This document shows, piece after piece, positions 1 through 8,650 of a stretch of DNA of 64,000 nt. Below the pieces are notes generated by a model. That model did no database searches and was not told the DNA's origin. It saw nothing but the letters and a program-made list of their open reading frames with translations. Positions within the stretch are counted from its first letter, which is position 1. Each line of letters starts with the position of its first letter. Made by a program: the position numbers and the translations under genes. Origin of the DNA: Paracoccus sp. M683. GTDB lineage: Bacteria; Pseudomonadota; Alphaproteobacteria; Rhodobacterales; Rhodobacteraceae. Location: positions 1 through 64,000 of the forward strand of contig NZ_VKDF01000002.1 in the NCBI RefSeq assembly GCF_007096355.1. The letters run 5' to 3'.

Positions 1-300
1 AACGTCATACGTCGATTAACGACCAGACCGCCCGCATATCTCTTCAGATATACCATCAATGTCAAAAAGCAGTGGAAACAAAAACAACCAAACCGCGCCA
101 TAACCTTTGGCGCCGTCAAGCCGTCCAAGTTCCCAGATTTTCCTTCGGTCGGTTCCTTTTTCAAGGCCTTTCCCGATCCCGTTCAGCGTCTGCCGCCGTT
201 CGGTGAAGCGGTATCTAGGGTCTGCGCCGGATGGGCGCAAGCAGAAAAATCCGAAAAAATGCTGCGGTCGCACAAATATTGGATAACATATTGAATTTAC
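1..300. other. Non-coding stretch at the left edge
   Basis: No gene is supported here. The stretch is less GC-rich than its surroundings and lies downstream of msrQ. An 85-codon open frame on the minus strand (16-273) has no recognisable family features and no good ribosome binding site, so I do not call it. A short inverted repeat, ATTGA-N6-TCAAT, sits just beyond the msrQ stop near 291-306 and could mark its 3' end, but there is no GC-rich stem. Confidence 0.4.
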
Positions 301-930
301 TCAATTTGTTTTCTGAAGAATCTGCGTTCGACGCCTCAGGGGCCGGGGAATCGCCAGCCGCAGCAGCAGCAGAAGCAGAATCGCCCCGAGGATCATCAGG
401 GGCTTCTGCTCCCAGAGTTTCAGGGCCCAGATCCAGTGTATGCTGGCCAGAACGGCCGCAGGATAGACAAGCCGGTGCAACCGCCGCCATCCGGCCGCGC
501 ACATCCGTCGAATCGAGGAATCATTCGAGGTGACAGCCAGCGCCACCAGCATGACCAGCGCGCTCATCCCGAAGATCAGATAGGGGCGCTTGACCACGTC
601 GCCCAGCATCTGCTGCCAGCGAAAGCCCATTTCCATGCTGACCCAGGACGCGACATGCAGCATCGCATAGGAAAAGCAGATCAGACCCAGGGCGCGACGG
701 AATCGCATCAGGCTGATTCCGGTGATACGCAGCAATGGCGTCACCGACAGCGTGGCGATCAGGAAATACAGCGCCGTCCGACCCAGGCGATGTTCGATGT
801 CGCGCACCGGCTCGACCCCAAGCCCGCCGGTGAAGATGTCCCAGATCAGCAAGCCAAGGGGAAATGCGCCCGCCAGCCAGACCGCCCAGACCGGGATGCG
901 CCGCAGCCATTGATTGATTTGCCGGGCCAT
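301..930 (-). CDS. msrQ: MsrQ, haem-binding membrane subunit of the MsrPQ sulfoxide reductase
   Basis: 209-residue integral membrane protein of the ferric-reductase-like YedZ/MsrQ family. It passes electrons from the respiratory chain through haem to the periplasmic MsrP, which repairs oxidised methionines in envelope proteins. Several hydrophobic helices are visible, with helix histidines expected of haem ligands (for example in YAMLHVASW and in HRLVYPAAVLASIHW). Length is normal for the family. The ATG at 930 overlaps the msrP stop (TGATG), so the two genes are translationally coupled. The C-terminus is short and basic. Assignment follows from sequence character plus the adjacent msrP. Confidence 0.93.
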   Translation of the reverse strand: MARQINQWLRRIPVWAVWLAGAFPLGLLIWDIFTGGLGVEPVRDIEHRLGRTALYFLIATLSVTPLLRITGISLMRFRRALGLICFSYAMLHVASWVSMEMGFRWQQMLGDVVKRPYLIFGMSALVMLVALAVTSNDSSIRRMCAAGWRRLHRLVYPAAVLASIHWIWALKLWEQKPLMILGAILLLLLLRLAIPRPLRRRTQILQKTN

Positions 931-1838
931 CAATAGTTCTTTGCCAGATCCATGCCCTGATACAGGCTGGCCACCTGATCCGCATAGCCGTTGAAAGGCA
1001 GCGTATCCTGCCGGCCGGCAAACAACCCGCTGCCCACGCGCCGCTCGGTCGCCTGGCTCCAGCGGGGATGGTCGACCTGAGGATTCACATTGGCATAGAA
1101 GCCGTATTCCTGCGGCTGCATATCCTGCCATGTGCAGCTGGGCTGCTGGTCGGTCAGCGTGATGCGAACCACCGACTTGATCGACTTGAACCCGTATTTC
1201 CACGGCACGACCAGCCGGATCGGCGCACCGTTCTGGTTGGGCAGCGGATCGGAATACAGCCCCGTCGCCAGAATCGTCAGCGGATGCATCGCCTCGTCGA
1301 TCCGCAGCCCTTCTCGATAAGGCCAGTCAAGGATGGCGCGTTGCTGGCCCGGCATTTCCTCGGGCCGCATCAGGGTTTCGAAGGCGACGAATTTCGCGCC
1401 GGGCTGCACGCCGATCTTGTTCAGCACCGCAGCCAGGGGCACGCCGATCCAGGGGATGACCATCGACCAGGCCTCGACGCAGCGCAGGCGATAAATGCGT
1501 TCTTCCAGTGCGTTTTCGGGGGCAAGGTCGGCAACGGAATAGCTGCCGGGACGCTCGACCATGCCACCTATTTCGACCGACCAGGGGTCGGTGGTCAGGC
1601 TGCCGGCATTCCGGGCCGGGTCTTCCTTGCCGGTGCCGAATTCGTAAAAGTTGTTGTAATTGGTGATCTCGGCGATGGTATTCGGCTTTTCATCGGTCGA
1701 CAGCGCCGAGGGTCGCCCCGTCAGGGCCATCGCCGGCGGGGCAAGGCCCGCCATACCCGCCGCCATGCCTGCGACCATGAACGCGCGGCGGTCCAGATAA
1801 TCGACCCGCGGCGTAACATCGGACCAGTTCAGCTTCAT
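930..1838 (-). CDS. msrP: MsrP, periplasmic molybdopterin methionine sulfoxide reductase
   Basis: 302 residues. It reduces protein-bound methionine sulfoxide in the periplasm using a molybdopterin cofactor. A Tat signal is visible at the N-terminus ([10 protein letters not shown] around residues 15-25, followed by an alanine-rich hydrophobic stretch), as expected for a cofactor-loaded exported enzyme. The cofactor cysteine lies in YRLRCVEAW. The rest matches the oxidoreductase molybdopterin-binding domain. The start at 1838 is chosen because AGGAAGGAAA lies just upstream and the Tat signal begins there; an upstream in-frame extension to 1982 has no such support. msrQ follows with a one-base overlap. 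Confidence 0.94.
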   Translation of the reverse strand: MKLNWSDVTPRVDYLDRRAFMVAGMAAGMAGLAPPAMALTGRPSALSTDEKPNTIAEITNYNNFYEFGTGKEDPARNAGSLTTDPWSVEIGGMVERPGSYSVADLAPENALEERIYRLRCVEAWSMVIPWIGVPLAAVLNKIGVQPGAKFVAFETLMRPEEMPGQQRAILDWPYREGLRIDEAMHPLTILATGLYSDPLPNQNGAPIRLVVPWKYGFKSIKSVVRITLTDQQPSCTWQDMQPQEYGFYANVNPQVDHPRWSQATERRVGSGLFAGRQDTLPFNGYADQVASLYQGMDLAKNY

Positions 1839-2061
1839 CTGCGATTTCCTTCCTGTCTTGCCAGGCGGCAATGTCCTTGCAGCATTATGCCACAGGAATG
1901 GCCCGAAAGCCCGCCCTACGCGCCGCCCGTTACTGCCCTTCGTTCCTATATAGCCCGCTGTTACAGACCCGCCCGATGACATTCGCGCGACCCCGCCAGT
2001 GAATCATCCGCCGGGTCAGAGCGACTGGTGGAACCGGATTTCTGGGCCTGGCTGTCCCAAC

Positions 2062-2098
2062 GGGGGTTTCGCACCCCCGGCTCCGGCCCTTGGCCGGA
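2062..2098. repeat. Tandem GC hairpins beside a GGGATATTT repeat
   Basis: Two adjacent perfect hairpins: a 5-bp stem (2062-2066 with 2074-2078) and a 7-bp stem (2082-2088 with 2092-2098, loop CTT). They precede the GGGATATTT repeat at 2109 in the same way that GC hairpins precede the copies at 6379 and 20904. They may act in transcript ending for recQ. Confidence 0.5.
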
Positions 2099-2108
2099 TC
2101 TCCCCCGC

Positions 2109-2132
2109 GGGATATTTGCGCACGGCTGATGA
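2109..2132 (+). repeat. GGATATTT repeat copy 1
   Basis: Reads GGGATATTTGCGCACGG followed by CTGATGA, at the 3' edge of recQ (whose stop is at 2133-2135). It closely matches the copy at 56544-56567, where GGGATATTTAGACACGG is followed by ATGATGA. It differs from the AAGAAGAAA-ended copies only after the core, so I place both in one sub-class. Confidence 0.6.
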
Positions 2133-4169
2133 TCAGTCGGCTGCGTTGATCTCATCCAGGAAGGCTGTGCCGAACCGGTTCAGCCGGGCCTGATCAAGAT
2201 GGCGCGACAGGGCATCGTGGTCGGCGGGGCGGGTTTCGGCGATGCGGCGCAATTGGCCGGTCGAGCAGGAAAGCGGCTTGTCAGCGCCCGTCTCGCCCCG
2301 GATCAACCGGGCCTGCGCCTCGGCCAACCGGTCGAACAGCACGCCTTCGGGGCGGCCCGCCAGTTTGCGGCGGGCGGGATGCATCTGCGGCGCCTCGCCT
2401 GCGATCACCGACAGGAAATCGCGGCCATAGCTTTCCAGCTTTTTCGCGCCCACACCGCTGACCTGCGCCATCTCGTCCAGAGTCTGCGGGCGGCGTTCGG
2501 CCATCTCGATCAACGTTCGGTCGGGGAAGATGACATAGGCGGGCACGCGCGCGGCCTCTGACAGGGCGCGGCGTTTGGCTTTCAATGCCGAAAGCAGGGG
2601 TTCATCTTCTTCCGCGACTTGCGTGCGCAGGGCGACCGAAGGCTTGGTGCGCATCGCGGTATCGTGGCGCAGGGTGATCTGAGCCTCGCCCTTCAGGATC
2701 GGATGTGCGGCGGGCGTCAGGTGCAGGGCACCGTGGCGTTCAGGATCGGGGCGGCACAGGTCGCGGCCCATCATCTGCCGGAAGATCGCCTGCCATTGGC
2801 CACGGCTGTATTCGGCGCCGATGCCGAAGGTGGGCAGATGGTCATGGCTGCGGCTGCGGATCTTTTCGGTCGCATTGCCGGTCAGGATGTCGATCAGATG
2901 GCCAGCGCCGAACCATTCGCCGGTGCGCAGCATTGCCGACAGCGCCTTTTGCACCGCCTGCGTGGCGTCGAACAGCCTGGGCGGCGCGGCGCAGATATCG
3001 CAATTGCCGCAATCTTCGGCCATATCCTCGCCGAAATAGGCCAGCAACTGCCGGCGGCGGCAGCCGGTTGCCTCGGCCAGCCCCAGAAGCGCGTTCAGCC
3101 GGCCGTGATCGGCCTCTTTGCGGGCATTCTCGGCAAGGCCCTCGTCGATCTGGGTGCGGCGCAGGCGGATATCGTCGGGGCCGTAGAGGGTCAGCGTCTC
3201 GGCCGGGTCGCCATCGCGGCCGGCGCGGCCGATTTCCTGGTAATAGGATTCGATGGATTTCGACAGATCGGCATGGGCCACCCAACGGATATCGGGTTTG
3301 TCTATGCCCATGCCGAAGGCGATGGTGGCGGTGACGATCAGCCCGTCTTCCTGCTGGAACCGCGCCTCGACCTCGCGGCGACGATCAGCCTCCATCCCGC
3401 CGTGATAGGCGACGGCGGCCATGCCTTCGCGCATCAGCGCATCGGCCAGGGTTTCGGTCTTGGCGCGGCTGGCGCAATAGACGATGCCGGACTGGCCCCG
3501 GCGCGCACGGGCGAAATCCATGATCTGCCGGCGGGGGCCATCCTTGGGCTGGAAGGTCAGGCGGATATTCGGGCGGTCGAAGCCGCGCAGGAAGCTGTCG
3601 GGGGCGCGACCATCGAAAAGGCGGGTGACGATCTCGGCCCGCGTCTCGGCATCGGCGGTCGCTGTGAAGGCGGCCAGCGGCACATCCAGATCGCGCTTCA
3701 GATCACCGATGCGAAGATAGTCGGGGCGGAAATCATGGCCCCATTGGCTGACGCAATGCGCTTCGTCCACGGCGATCGCCGTTACACCGGCGCGGCGCAG
3801 CAAGGTCAGCGTCCCGCCCGAGGCCAGACGCTCGGGCGCCATGTAGAGCAGTTTCAGCCGGCCGTCACGCAGGGTTGCAAAGACCTCGTCCGTCTCGGCC
3901 TCGGTATTGCCGCTGGTCAGGGCGCCCGCTGGCACGCCAGCCTCGCGCAGGGCGCGGACCTGATCGCGCATCAGGGCGATCAGGGGCGATATCACCACCG
4001 TCACCCCGTCCCGCATCAGCGCCGGCAGTTGAAAGCACAGCGACTTGCCCCCGCCCGTCGGCATGATCGCCAGCACATCGCGACCCTCGGCCACGGCACG
4101 GACGATTTCCTCTTGTCCGGGGCGGAAACCGTCGAAGCCCCAGACCTGGCGCAGCAGATCCGTGGGCAT
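2133..4169 (-). CDS. recQ: RecQ ATP-dependent DNA helicase
   Basis: 678 residues, a 3'-5' superfamily 2 DNA helicase acting in recombination and fork repair. In order: Q-motif region (FDGFRPGQ), Walker A IMPTGGGKS near residues 36-44, DEAH box in AVDEAHCVSQWGHDFRPDY, the C-terminal helicase domain, a RecQ zinc-binding cluster (cysteines in TGCRRRQ and DCGNCDIC), winged helix, and a C-terminal HRDC domain (from about LLSALKAKRRAL). Length is typical. The ATG at 4169 overlaps the yggT stop (TGATG), so it is the last gene of an asd-yggT-recQ operon. A TTG one codon upstream is a weaker alternative start. Confidence 0.97.
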   Translation of the reverse strand: MPTDLLRQVWGFDGFRPGQEEIVRAVAEGRDVLAIMPTGGGKSLCFQLPALMRDGVTVVISPLIALMRDQVRALREAGVPAGALTSGNTEAETDEVFATLRDGRLKLLYMAPERLASGGTLTLLRRAGVTAIAVDEAHCVSQWGHDFRPDYLRIGDLKRDLDVPLAAFTATADAETRAEIVTRLFDGRAPDSFLRGFDRPNIRLTFQPKDGPRRQIMDFARARRGQSGIVYCASRAKTETLADALMREGMAAVAYHGGMEADRRREVEARFQQEDGLIVTATIAFGMGIDKPDIRWVAHADLSKSIESYYQEIGRAGRDGDPAETLTLYGPDDIRLRRTQIDEGLAENARKEADHGRLNALLGLAEATGCRRRQLLAYFGEDMAEDCGNCDICAAPPRLFDATQAVQKALSAMLRTGEWFGAGHLIDILTGNATEKIRSRSHDHLPTFGIGAEYSRGQWQAIFRQMMGRDLCRPDPERHGALHLTPAAHPILKGEAQITLRHDTAMRTKPSVALRTQVAEEDEPLLSALKAKRRALSEAARVPAYVIFPDRTLIEMAERRPQTLDEMAQVSGVGAKKLESYGRDFLSVIAGEAPQMHPARRKLAGRPEGVLFDRLAEAQARLIRGETGADKPLSCSTGQLRRIAETRPADHDALSRHLDQARLNRFGTAFLDEINAAD

Positions 4170-4462
4170 CAATAGCCCAGGAAGAAACCGGCGTTATTGG
4201 CAAGCGCCTGGCGCAGGACGATGATGATGACGAACACCACCAACGGCGCCAGATCCAGCGCGCCGGTATCGGGCAAAAGCCGGCGGATCGGGGAATAGAT
4301 CGGTTCCAGCAGCCGGTTCAGCCCGTCCCAGATCTGCCCGACGATCGGCTGGCGCAGATTCAGCACCTGGAAATTGATCAGCCAGGACATGATGATGTGG
4401 ACGATCATGATGAACCAGACCACATCCAGAATCAGCATCAGCGCCTGAAACAGCGTTATCAT
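4169..4462 (-). CDS. YggT family membrane protein
   Basis: 97 residues with two hydrophobic helices, one at each end (ALMLILDVVWFIMIVHIIMSW and DLAPLVVFVIIIVLRQAL), separated by a short loop containing NRLLEPIYSPIRRLLP. This is the usual pattern of the YggT family, inner-membrane proteins linked to osmotic tolerance or cell-division positioning in other bacteria but with no settled biochemical role. Usually the protein has one or two such repeats; here there is one. It lies 12 bases after asd and overlaps recQ, so all three are probably co-transcribed. Confidence 0.88.
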   Translation of the reverse strand: MITLFQALMLILDVVWFIMIVHIIMSWLINFQVLNLRQPIVGQIWDGLNRLLEPIYSPIRRLLPDTGALDLAPLVVFVIIIVLRQALANNAGFFLGY

Positions 4463-4474
4463 TGGCCCACCCCC

Positions 4475-5632
4475 TTACGCTTCGATCAGGATGCGCAGCA
4501 TCCGGCGCAGCGGCTCGGCCGCGCCCCACAGAAGCTGATCACCAATGGTGAAGGCGCCCAGATAGTCCGGCCCCATCGCCATCTTGCGGATACGCCCGAC
4601 CGGAATGGTCAGCGTGCCCGTGACGGCCACCGGGGTCAGCTCGCGCATCGTCGCCTCTTTTTCATTGGGGACGACTTTGACCCATTCGTTATCCTCGGCG
4701 ATCATTGCCTCGATCTCGTCAACCGGCACGTCGCGCTTCAGCTTGAAGGTCAGAGCCTGGCTGTGGCAGCGCATCGCGCCGATGCGCACGCAGAAGCCGT
4801 CGACCGGAACGGCCGGTTCATTCGCGCCGCCGATCGCGTCGGGGCCAAGGCCGAGGATCTTGTTCGTCTCGGCCATGCCCTTCCATTCTTCCTTGGACAT
4901 GCCATTGCCCAGATCCTTGTCGATCCACGGGATCAGGCTGCCGCCAAGCACCGCGCCGAACTGCCGCGATTCATCGCTGTCCAGCATGGCTTGCTGGCGG
5001 GCCAGAACCTTGCGGTCGATTTCAAGGATGGCCGATTTCGGATCGTCCAGCAGGTCGCGAACTTCGGCGTTCAGCCTGCCGTATTGGGTCAGCAACTCGC
5101 GCATGTGCTGCGCGCCCCCGCCCGAGGCCGCCTGATAGGTCTGGGTCGACATCCACTCGACCAGCCCGGCCTTGTACAGCGCGCCCACGCCCATCAGCAT
5201 GCAGCTGACCGTGCAATTGCCGCCAACCCAGTTCTTCGTGCCCGACGCAATCGCGTTGTCGATGCCGGGCCGGTTGACCGGGTCCAGCACGATCAGGGCG
5301 TCGCCGCTCATCCGCAGGGTCGAGGCTGCGTCGATCCAATGGCCGTTCCAGCCGGCGGAACGCAGCTTGGGGAAAACCTCGCTGGTATAGTCGCCGCCCT
5401 GGCAGGTGATGATCGCCTCGCAGGAAGCCAGCGCCTGAATGTCATGGGCATCGCCCAGCGGCGCATCGCCGCGAGGCGCCTTGCCGCCAGCGTTCGAGGT
5501 CGAGAAGAAGATCGGCTCGATCAGGTCGAAATCGCCCATCGCGCCCATCCGGTCCATCAGCACCGATCCGACCATGCCACGCCAGCCGACCAGACCGACA
5601 ACAGGCTTGCTTCCGTTTTTTCCCAGCGCCAC
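4475..5632 (-). CDS. asd: Aspartate-semialdehyde dehydrogenase (long, gammaproteobacterial type)
   Basis: About 385 residues. It reduces aspartyl phosphate to aspartate semialdehyde with NADPH, feeding lysine/diaminopimelate, threonine and methionine synthesis. The nucleotide-binding motif is [14 protein letters not shown] near the N-terminus and the catalytic cysteine is in [11 protein letters not shown]. These motifs belong to the E. coli-like class of Asd rather than the shorter class common in alphaproteobacteria. The start is uncertain: I use GTG at 5632, but TTG at 5644 is also possible (AAGGA immediately precedes it) and would add four residues. First gene of the asd-yggT-recQ unit. 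Confidence 0.93.
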   Translation of the reverse strand: MALGKNGSKPVVGLVGWRGMVGSVLMDRMGAMGDFDLIEPIFFSTSNAGGKAPRGDAPLGDAHDIQALASCEAIITCQGGDYTSEVFPKLRSAGWNGHWIDAASTLRMSGDALIVLDPVNRPGIDNAIASGTKNWVGGNCTVSCMLMGVGALYKAGLVEWMSTQTYQAASGGGAQHMRELLTQYGRLNAEVRDLLDDPKSAILEIDRKVLARQQAMLDSDESRQFGAVLGGSLIPWIDKDLGNGMSKEEWKGMAETNKILGLGPDAIGGANEPAVPVDGFCVRIGAMRCHSQALTFKLKRDVPVDEIEAMIAEDNEWVKVVPNEKEATMRELTPVAVTGTLTIPVGRIRKMAMGPDYLGAFTIGDQLLWGAAEPLRRMLRILIEA

Positions 5633-5765
5633 GACCCTGTCCAATCCTTGCAGAAAACGACGCCTTCTCTAGTGCAGCATGCCCGGCGGCGCAATGGCTG
5701 CCGCACGGTCGCGGTTGACCTTGCCGGGCGGGCGCGTCAATCCGGGCGCAGAAAGGCAGGTGCGC

Positions 5766-6326
5766 ATGTATCCCTTCATTCGTTTCGTCAAGGAAATGGT
5801 CAAGTTCCGCTCGGCCCCACCGCTGAAGGTGGATGGCACCCATATCTCGACCCATATGTGCTGGCCCTGGGATCTGGACCCATGGATCGAGTTGAACAAT
5901 GGCCGCACGCTGACCCTGTATGATCTGGGGCGGATTCCCATGGCCGCACGCACCGGGCTGATCGGCATCTTGCGCAAGAAAGGCTGGGGCATAACGGTCG
6001 CGGGCAATTCCGTTCGCTATCGGCGGCGGATCCGGGCGTTTCAGCGGTTCACGATGGTATCGCGCGTGATCGGATGGGACGGGCGTTTCGTCTATATGGA
6101 ACAGTCGATGTGGCGCGGCGGCGAGTGCTGCAACCACATGCTTTTGCGTTCGGCCGTGACCGGCGCCAAGGGGATCGTGCCGCCAGCCGAGGTGATGCTG
6201 GCAATCGGTGGCGACACCGAAAGCCCGCCCCTGCCCGATTGGGTCATGGCCTGGATCAAGGCCGATGCAGAGCGGCCCTGGCCGCCCGTTTTGCCGCCTG
6301 ACGTGAAAGGCAGCTTGCCAGGCTGA
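5766..6326 (+). CDS. Acyl-CoA thioesterase-like (hot-dog fold) protein
   Basis: 186 residues resembling the thioesterase-like superfamily of single hot-dog proteins (PF13279-type), which hydrolyse acyl-CoA or related thioesters; the substrate cannot be told from sequence. Recognisable stretches are the THMCWPWDLDPWIELNNGR segment, typical of the hot-dog helix and first strand, and FVYMEQSMWRGGECCNHML. The start at 5766 follows AGGCAGGTG; an extension to 5679 adds only low-complexity basic residues. It is divergent from asd, with about 130 bases between, and precedes an MFS transporter with a repeat between them. Confidence 0.75.
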   Translation: MYPFIRFVKEMVKFRSAPPLKVDGTHISTHMCWPWDLDPWIELNNGRTLTLYDLGRIPMAARTGLIGILRKKGWGITVAGNSVRYRRRIRAFQRFTMVSRVIGWDGRFVYMEQSMWRGGECCNHMLLRSAVTGAKGIVPPAEVMLAIGGDTESPPLPDWVMAWIKADAERPWPPVLPPDVKGSLPG

Positions 6327-6355
6327 TCGCCGATGGGCCTTATGGCAAGATCGGA

Positions 6356-6404
6356 CCGGGGCGCCGCCCCGGACCCCGAGGATATTTGCGTGAAGAAGAA
6401 AAGG
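6356..6404 (+). repeat. GGATATTT repeat copy 2 with hairpin
   Basis: A perfect hairpin CCGGGGC-GCC-GCCCCGG (6356-6372) followed by ACCCCG and the core AGGATATTTGCGTGAAGAAG (6379 onward), ending in AAAAGG just before the MFS start at 6411. The same hairpin-ACCCC-core order occurs at 20889-20937 on the other strand. Here the purine-rich end also supplies the ribosome binding site of the next gene. Confidence 0.75.
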
Positions 6405-6410
6405 GCCGCC

Positions 6411-7769
6411 ATGAACCGCAAGCGCATCTGGGGATGGTGGTTTTTCGATTGGGCCAGCCAGCCCTATGCGACGCTGCTGCTGACCTTCATTTTCTCGATC
6501 TATTTCGGCGAGGTCGCGCGGACTCATTTCATCGCCATGGGCGAAGGCGCGACCGTCGCTGGCGCGCAGGCACAGACCTTGTGGGGCACCGGGTTGGCCA
6601 TTTCGGGGGTGATCATCGCCGTCTTTGCGCCCATCCTTGGGGCCATCGCCGATACGACCGGGCGGCGGATGATGTGGATCTGGGTGTTCTCGGCCTTCTA
6701 TATCGCCGGTTCGCTTGGGCTGTGGTTTCTTGCCCCGCAGCAGCCCGATCTGGTCATGGCGCTGGTGTTTTTCGGGATCGGGCTGATCGGGATGGAATTT
6801 GCCACCATCTTTACCAATGCCCTGCTGCCGGCACTGGCGCCCAGGGAAGAGATCGGCCGTATTTCCGGCAGCGGCTATGCCTTCGGCTATCTGGGCGGGC
6901 TGGTGGCCCTGGTCTTCATGCTGCTGCTGTTTGCCGAAAACCCGGTGACCGGGCTGACGCTGGCCGGTATTCCGCCGATCTTCGGGCTGGATGCGGCGGC
7001 ACGCGAGGGCACCCGTTTTGTCGGGCCATTCACAGCAATCTGGTATGTGATCTTCATGATCCCGTTCTTTTTATGGGTCAAGGAACCACGACTGCCGCGC
7101 CGCGCATTTGGCGTGGACCGGACCCTTGCCGATCTGTGGCGCCTGATCGCCAGTCTGGGTCAGCGCCGATCGCTGGCGGCGTGGCTGCTGTCCTCGATGT
7201 TCTCGCGCGATGCGCTGAATGCGATGTATGCCTTTGGCGGCATCTATGCCGGCACGGTGCTGGGCTGGCCGGTCTTTCTGTCGGGGGTGTTTGGCGTCGT
7301 CAGCGCGCTTGCCGCCGCCGTGATATCGCAATTGGGGGGGCGGGCCGACCGAGCCTTCGGGCCCAAGCCCGTCATCATCGTCTGCACGCTGGCACTGATC
7401 GCCGTCTGCATCGTCATCGTCGGCATGGATCGCACCATGCTGTTCGGCATGCCCCTGGCCGAGGGTTCGCGCATTCCCGACGCGGTGTTTTTCGCCTGTG
7501 GTGCGGTGATAGGCGGCGCCGGCGGCGCGCTGCAATCGGCCAGCCGCACGATGATGGTGCGCCATACCACGCCCGAGAAAGCCACCGAGGCCTTTGGGCT
7601 TTATGCGCTGTCGGGCAAGGCCACGGCCTTTCTGGCGCCCTTCCTGATCGCCACGGTCACTGCGATGACGGGCAATCAGCGGATCGGCATCTCTCCGTTG
7701 ATCGTGATGTTCCTTCTGGCGCTGGTCCTGCTACACTGGGTCAAAACAGAGGGAGAGGCAAAGCAGTGA
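6411..7769 (+). CDS. UMF1/ATG22-like MFS transporter
   Basis: 452 residues with about 11-12 hydrophobic segments. N-terminal WGWWFFDWASQPYATLLLTF is the hallmark of the UMF1 (ATG22-like, PF11700) branch of the major facilitator superfamily; the fungal relatives export amino acids from the vacuole, while the bacterial substrates are unknown. An MFS loop motif is seen in GAIADTTGRR. The ATG at 6411 is chosen for the family-typical start NRKRIWGWW and the purine-rich run before it, part of the repeat. Its stop overlaps the GTG of mepA, so the two are coupled. Confidence 0.85.
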   Translation: MNRKRIWGWWFFDWASQPYATLLLTFIFSIYFGEVARTHFIAMGEGATVAGAQAQTLWGTGLAISGVIIAVFAPILGAIADTTGRRMMWIWVFSAFYIAGSLGLWFLAPQQPDLVMALVFFGIGLIGMEFATIFTNALLPALAPREEIGRISGSGYAFGYLGGLVALVFMLLLFAENPVTGLTLAGIPPIFGLDAAAREGTRFVGPFTAIWYVIFMIPFFLWVKEPRLPRRAFGVDRTLADLWRLIASLGQRRSLAAWLLSSMFSRDALNAMYAFGGIYAGTVLGWPVFLSGVFGVVSALAAAVISQLGGRADRAFGPKPVIIVCTLALIAVCIVIVGMDRTMLFGMPLAEGSRIPDAVFFACGAVIGGAGGALQSASRTMMVRHTTPEKATEAFGLYALSGKATAFLAPFLIATVTAMTGNQRIGISPLIVMFLLALVLLHWVKTEGEAKQ

Positions 7770-8650
7770 TCCGCAAATTCCTGACAACCGCCGCCATCCT
7801 GATGGGTATGGCCCTGCCGGCATCAGCGCAATCGCCGCTGGCCAAGGATGTGTTCGGCCGGGTCGGTGGCCCGACCGGAGGATCCGCCGTCGTGGTCGGC
7901 ACCTATAGCAAGGGCTGTTTCAACGGTGGCGCCGCGCTGCCCGAAAGTGGGCCGTCCTGGCAGGCGATGCGCCTGTCGCGCAACCGCAACTGGGCGCATC
8001 CCGAGACCGTGAATTTCCTTGTCGGGCTTAGTCAGGCCGCCACCAAGATGGGTTGGCGCGGGCTGTATATCGGCGACATGAGCCAGCCGCGCGGTGGCCC
8101 GATGATGACCGGCCATGCCAGCCATCAGTCGGGGCTGGATGCCGATATCTGGATGCTGATGCCGCAAAGCCTGAATTTGTCACCAGCGCAGCGCGAAAGC
8201 ATTTCCTCGGTGTCGGTCGTGGCCTCGAACGGGCTTGGGCTGTCGCGCTATTGGACGCCGGCCCATGCGGCGCTGATCCAGTCGGCGGCAATGGACCGGC
8301 GTGTCGACCGTATTTTCCTCGATGCGGCCATCAAGGTCGAGTTGTGCCGCGCCAATGGCAATCGCGGCGCCTGGCTGCAAAAGCTGCGCCCCACGCCCAA
8401 TCACGACTATCATTTCCACGTCCGGCTGAATTGCCCCGCAGGCAGCGCCGGCTGCCACAACACCGCCACGCCCGTCGCGCAACTGTCGGGCAATGACAAT
8501 GGCTGCGGCGCGGCCATGCAGGAACTCAGCTATCGCGCCAACCCCTCGACCCGCCCGCGCGGCAAGCCGGACCCGGATTATCGCCACCCCCGCAGCTACC
8601 GGCTGAGTGAAATGCCGAGGCAATGCCAGGTTATCGGAACAGCGCGCTAG
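7766..8650 (+). CDS. mepA: MepA, penicillin-insensitive murein endopeptidase
   Basis: 294 residues. A periplasmic zinc endopeptidase (M74, LAS group) that cuts D-Ala-mDAP cross-links in peptidoglycan. A signal peptide is visible (FLTTAAILMGMALPASA). Zinc ligands and catalytic residues are in SHQSGLDADIW (about residues 115-125) and HDYHFHVRLNC. Several cysteines suggest the disulphides known in this family. The start is GTG at 7766 overlapping the MFS stop, with GGGAGAGG upstream. Its last 28 bases overlap the following gene. Confidence 0.94.
   Translation: MIRKFLTTAAILMGMALPASAQSPLAKDVFGRVGGPTGGSAVVVGTYSKGCFNGGAALPESGPSWQAMRLSRNRNWAHPETVNFLVGLSQAATKMGWRGLYIGDMSQPRGGPMMTGHASHQSGLDADIWMLMPQSLNLSPAQRESISSVSVVASNGLGLSRYWTPAHAALIQSAAMDRRVDRIFLDAAIKVELCRANGNRGAWLQKLRPTPNHDYHFHVRLNCPAGSAGCHNTATPVAQLSGNDNGCGAAMQELSYRANPSTRPRGKPDPDYRHPRSYRLSEMPRQCQVIGTAR

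Larger units (their letters stand above)
1839..2132. other. Intergenic region upstream of msrP and downstream of recQ
   Basis: No gene seen. It holds the msrP promoter region on the minus strand (not resolved to hexamers), two GC-rich hairpins (2062-2078, GGGGG-N7-CCCCC; 2082-2098, TCCGGCC-CTT-GGCCGGA) and one copy of the GGGATATTT repeat (listed separately). The hairpins are on the path of transcripts running out of recQ and may end them, although no T-tract follows on the minus strand. Confidence 0.5.

Noticed and set aside
16-273. 85-codon minus-strand frame at the left edge
   Set aside because: No ribosome binding site, no recognisable family and mixed composition; left as non-coding.
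2619-4175. 518-codon open frame opposite recQ
   Set aside because: Antisense shadow of recQ with composition typical of a mirrored GC-rich gene; no domain features.
4397-5923. 508-codon open frame opposite yggT and asd
   Set aside because: Shadow of asd; begins inside yggT and has no recognisable motif.
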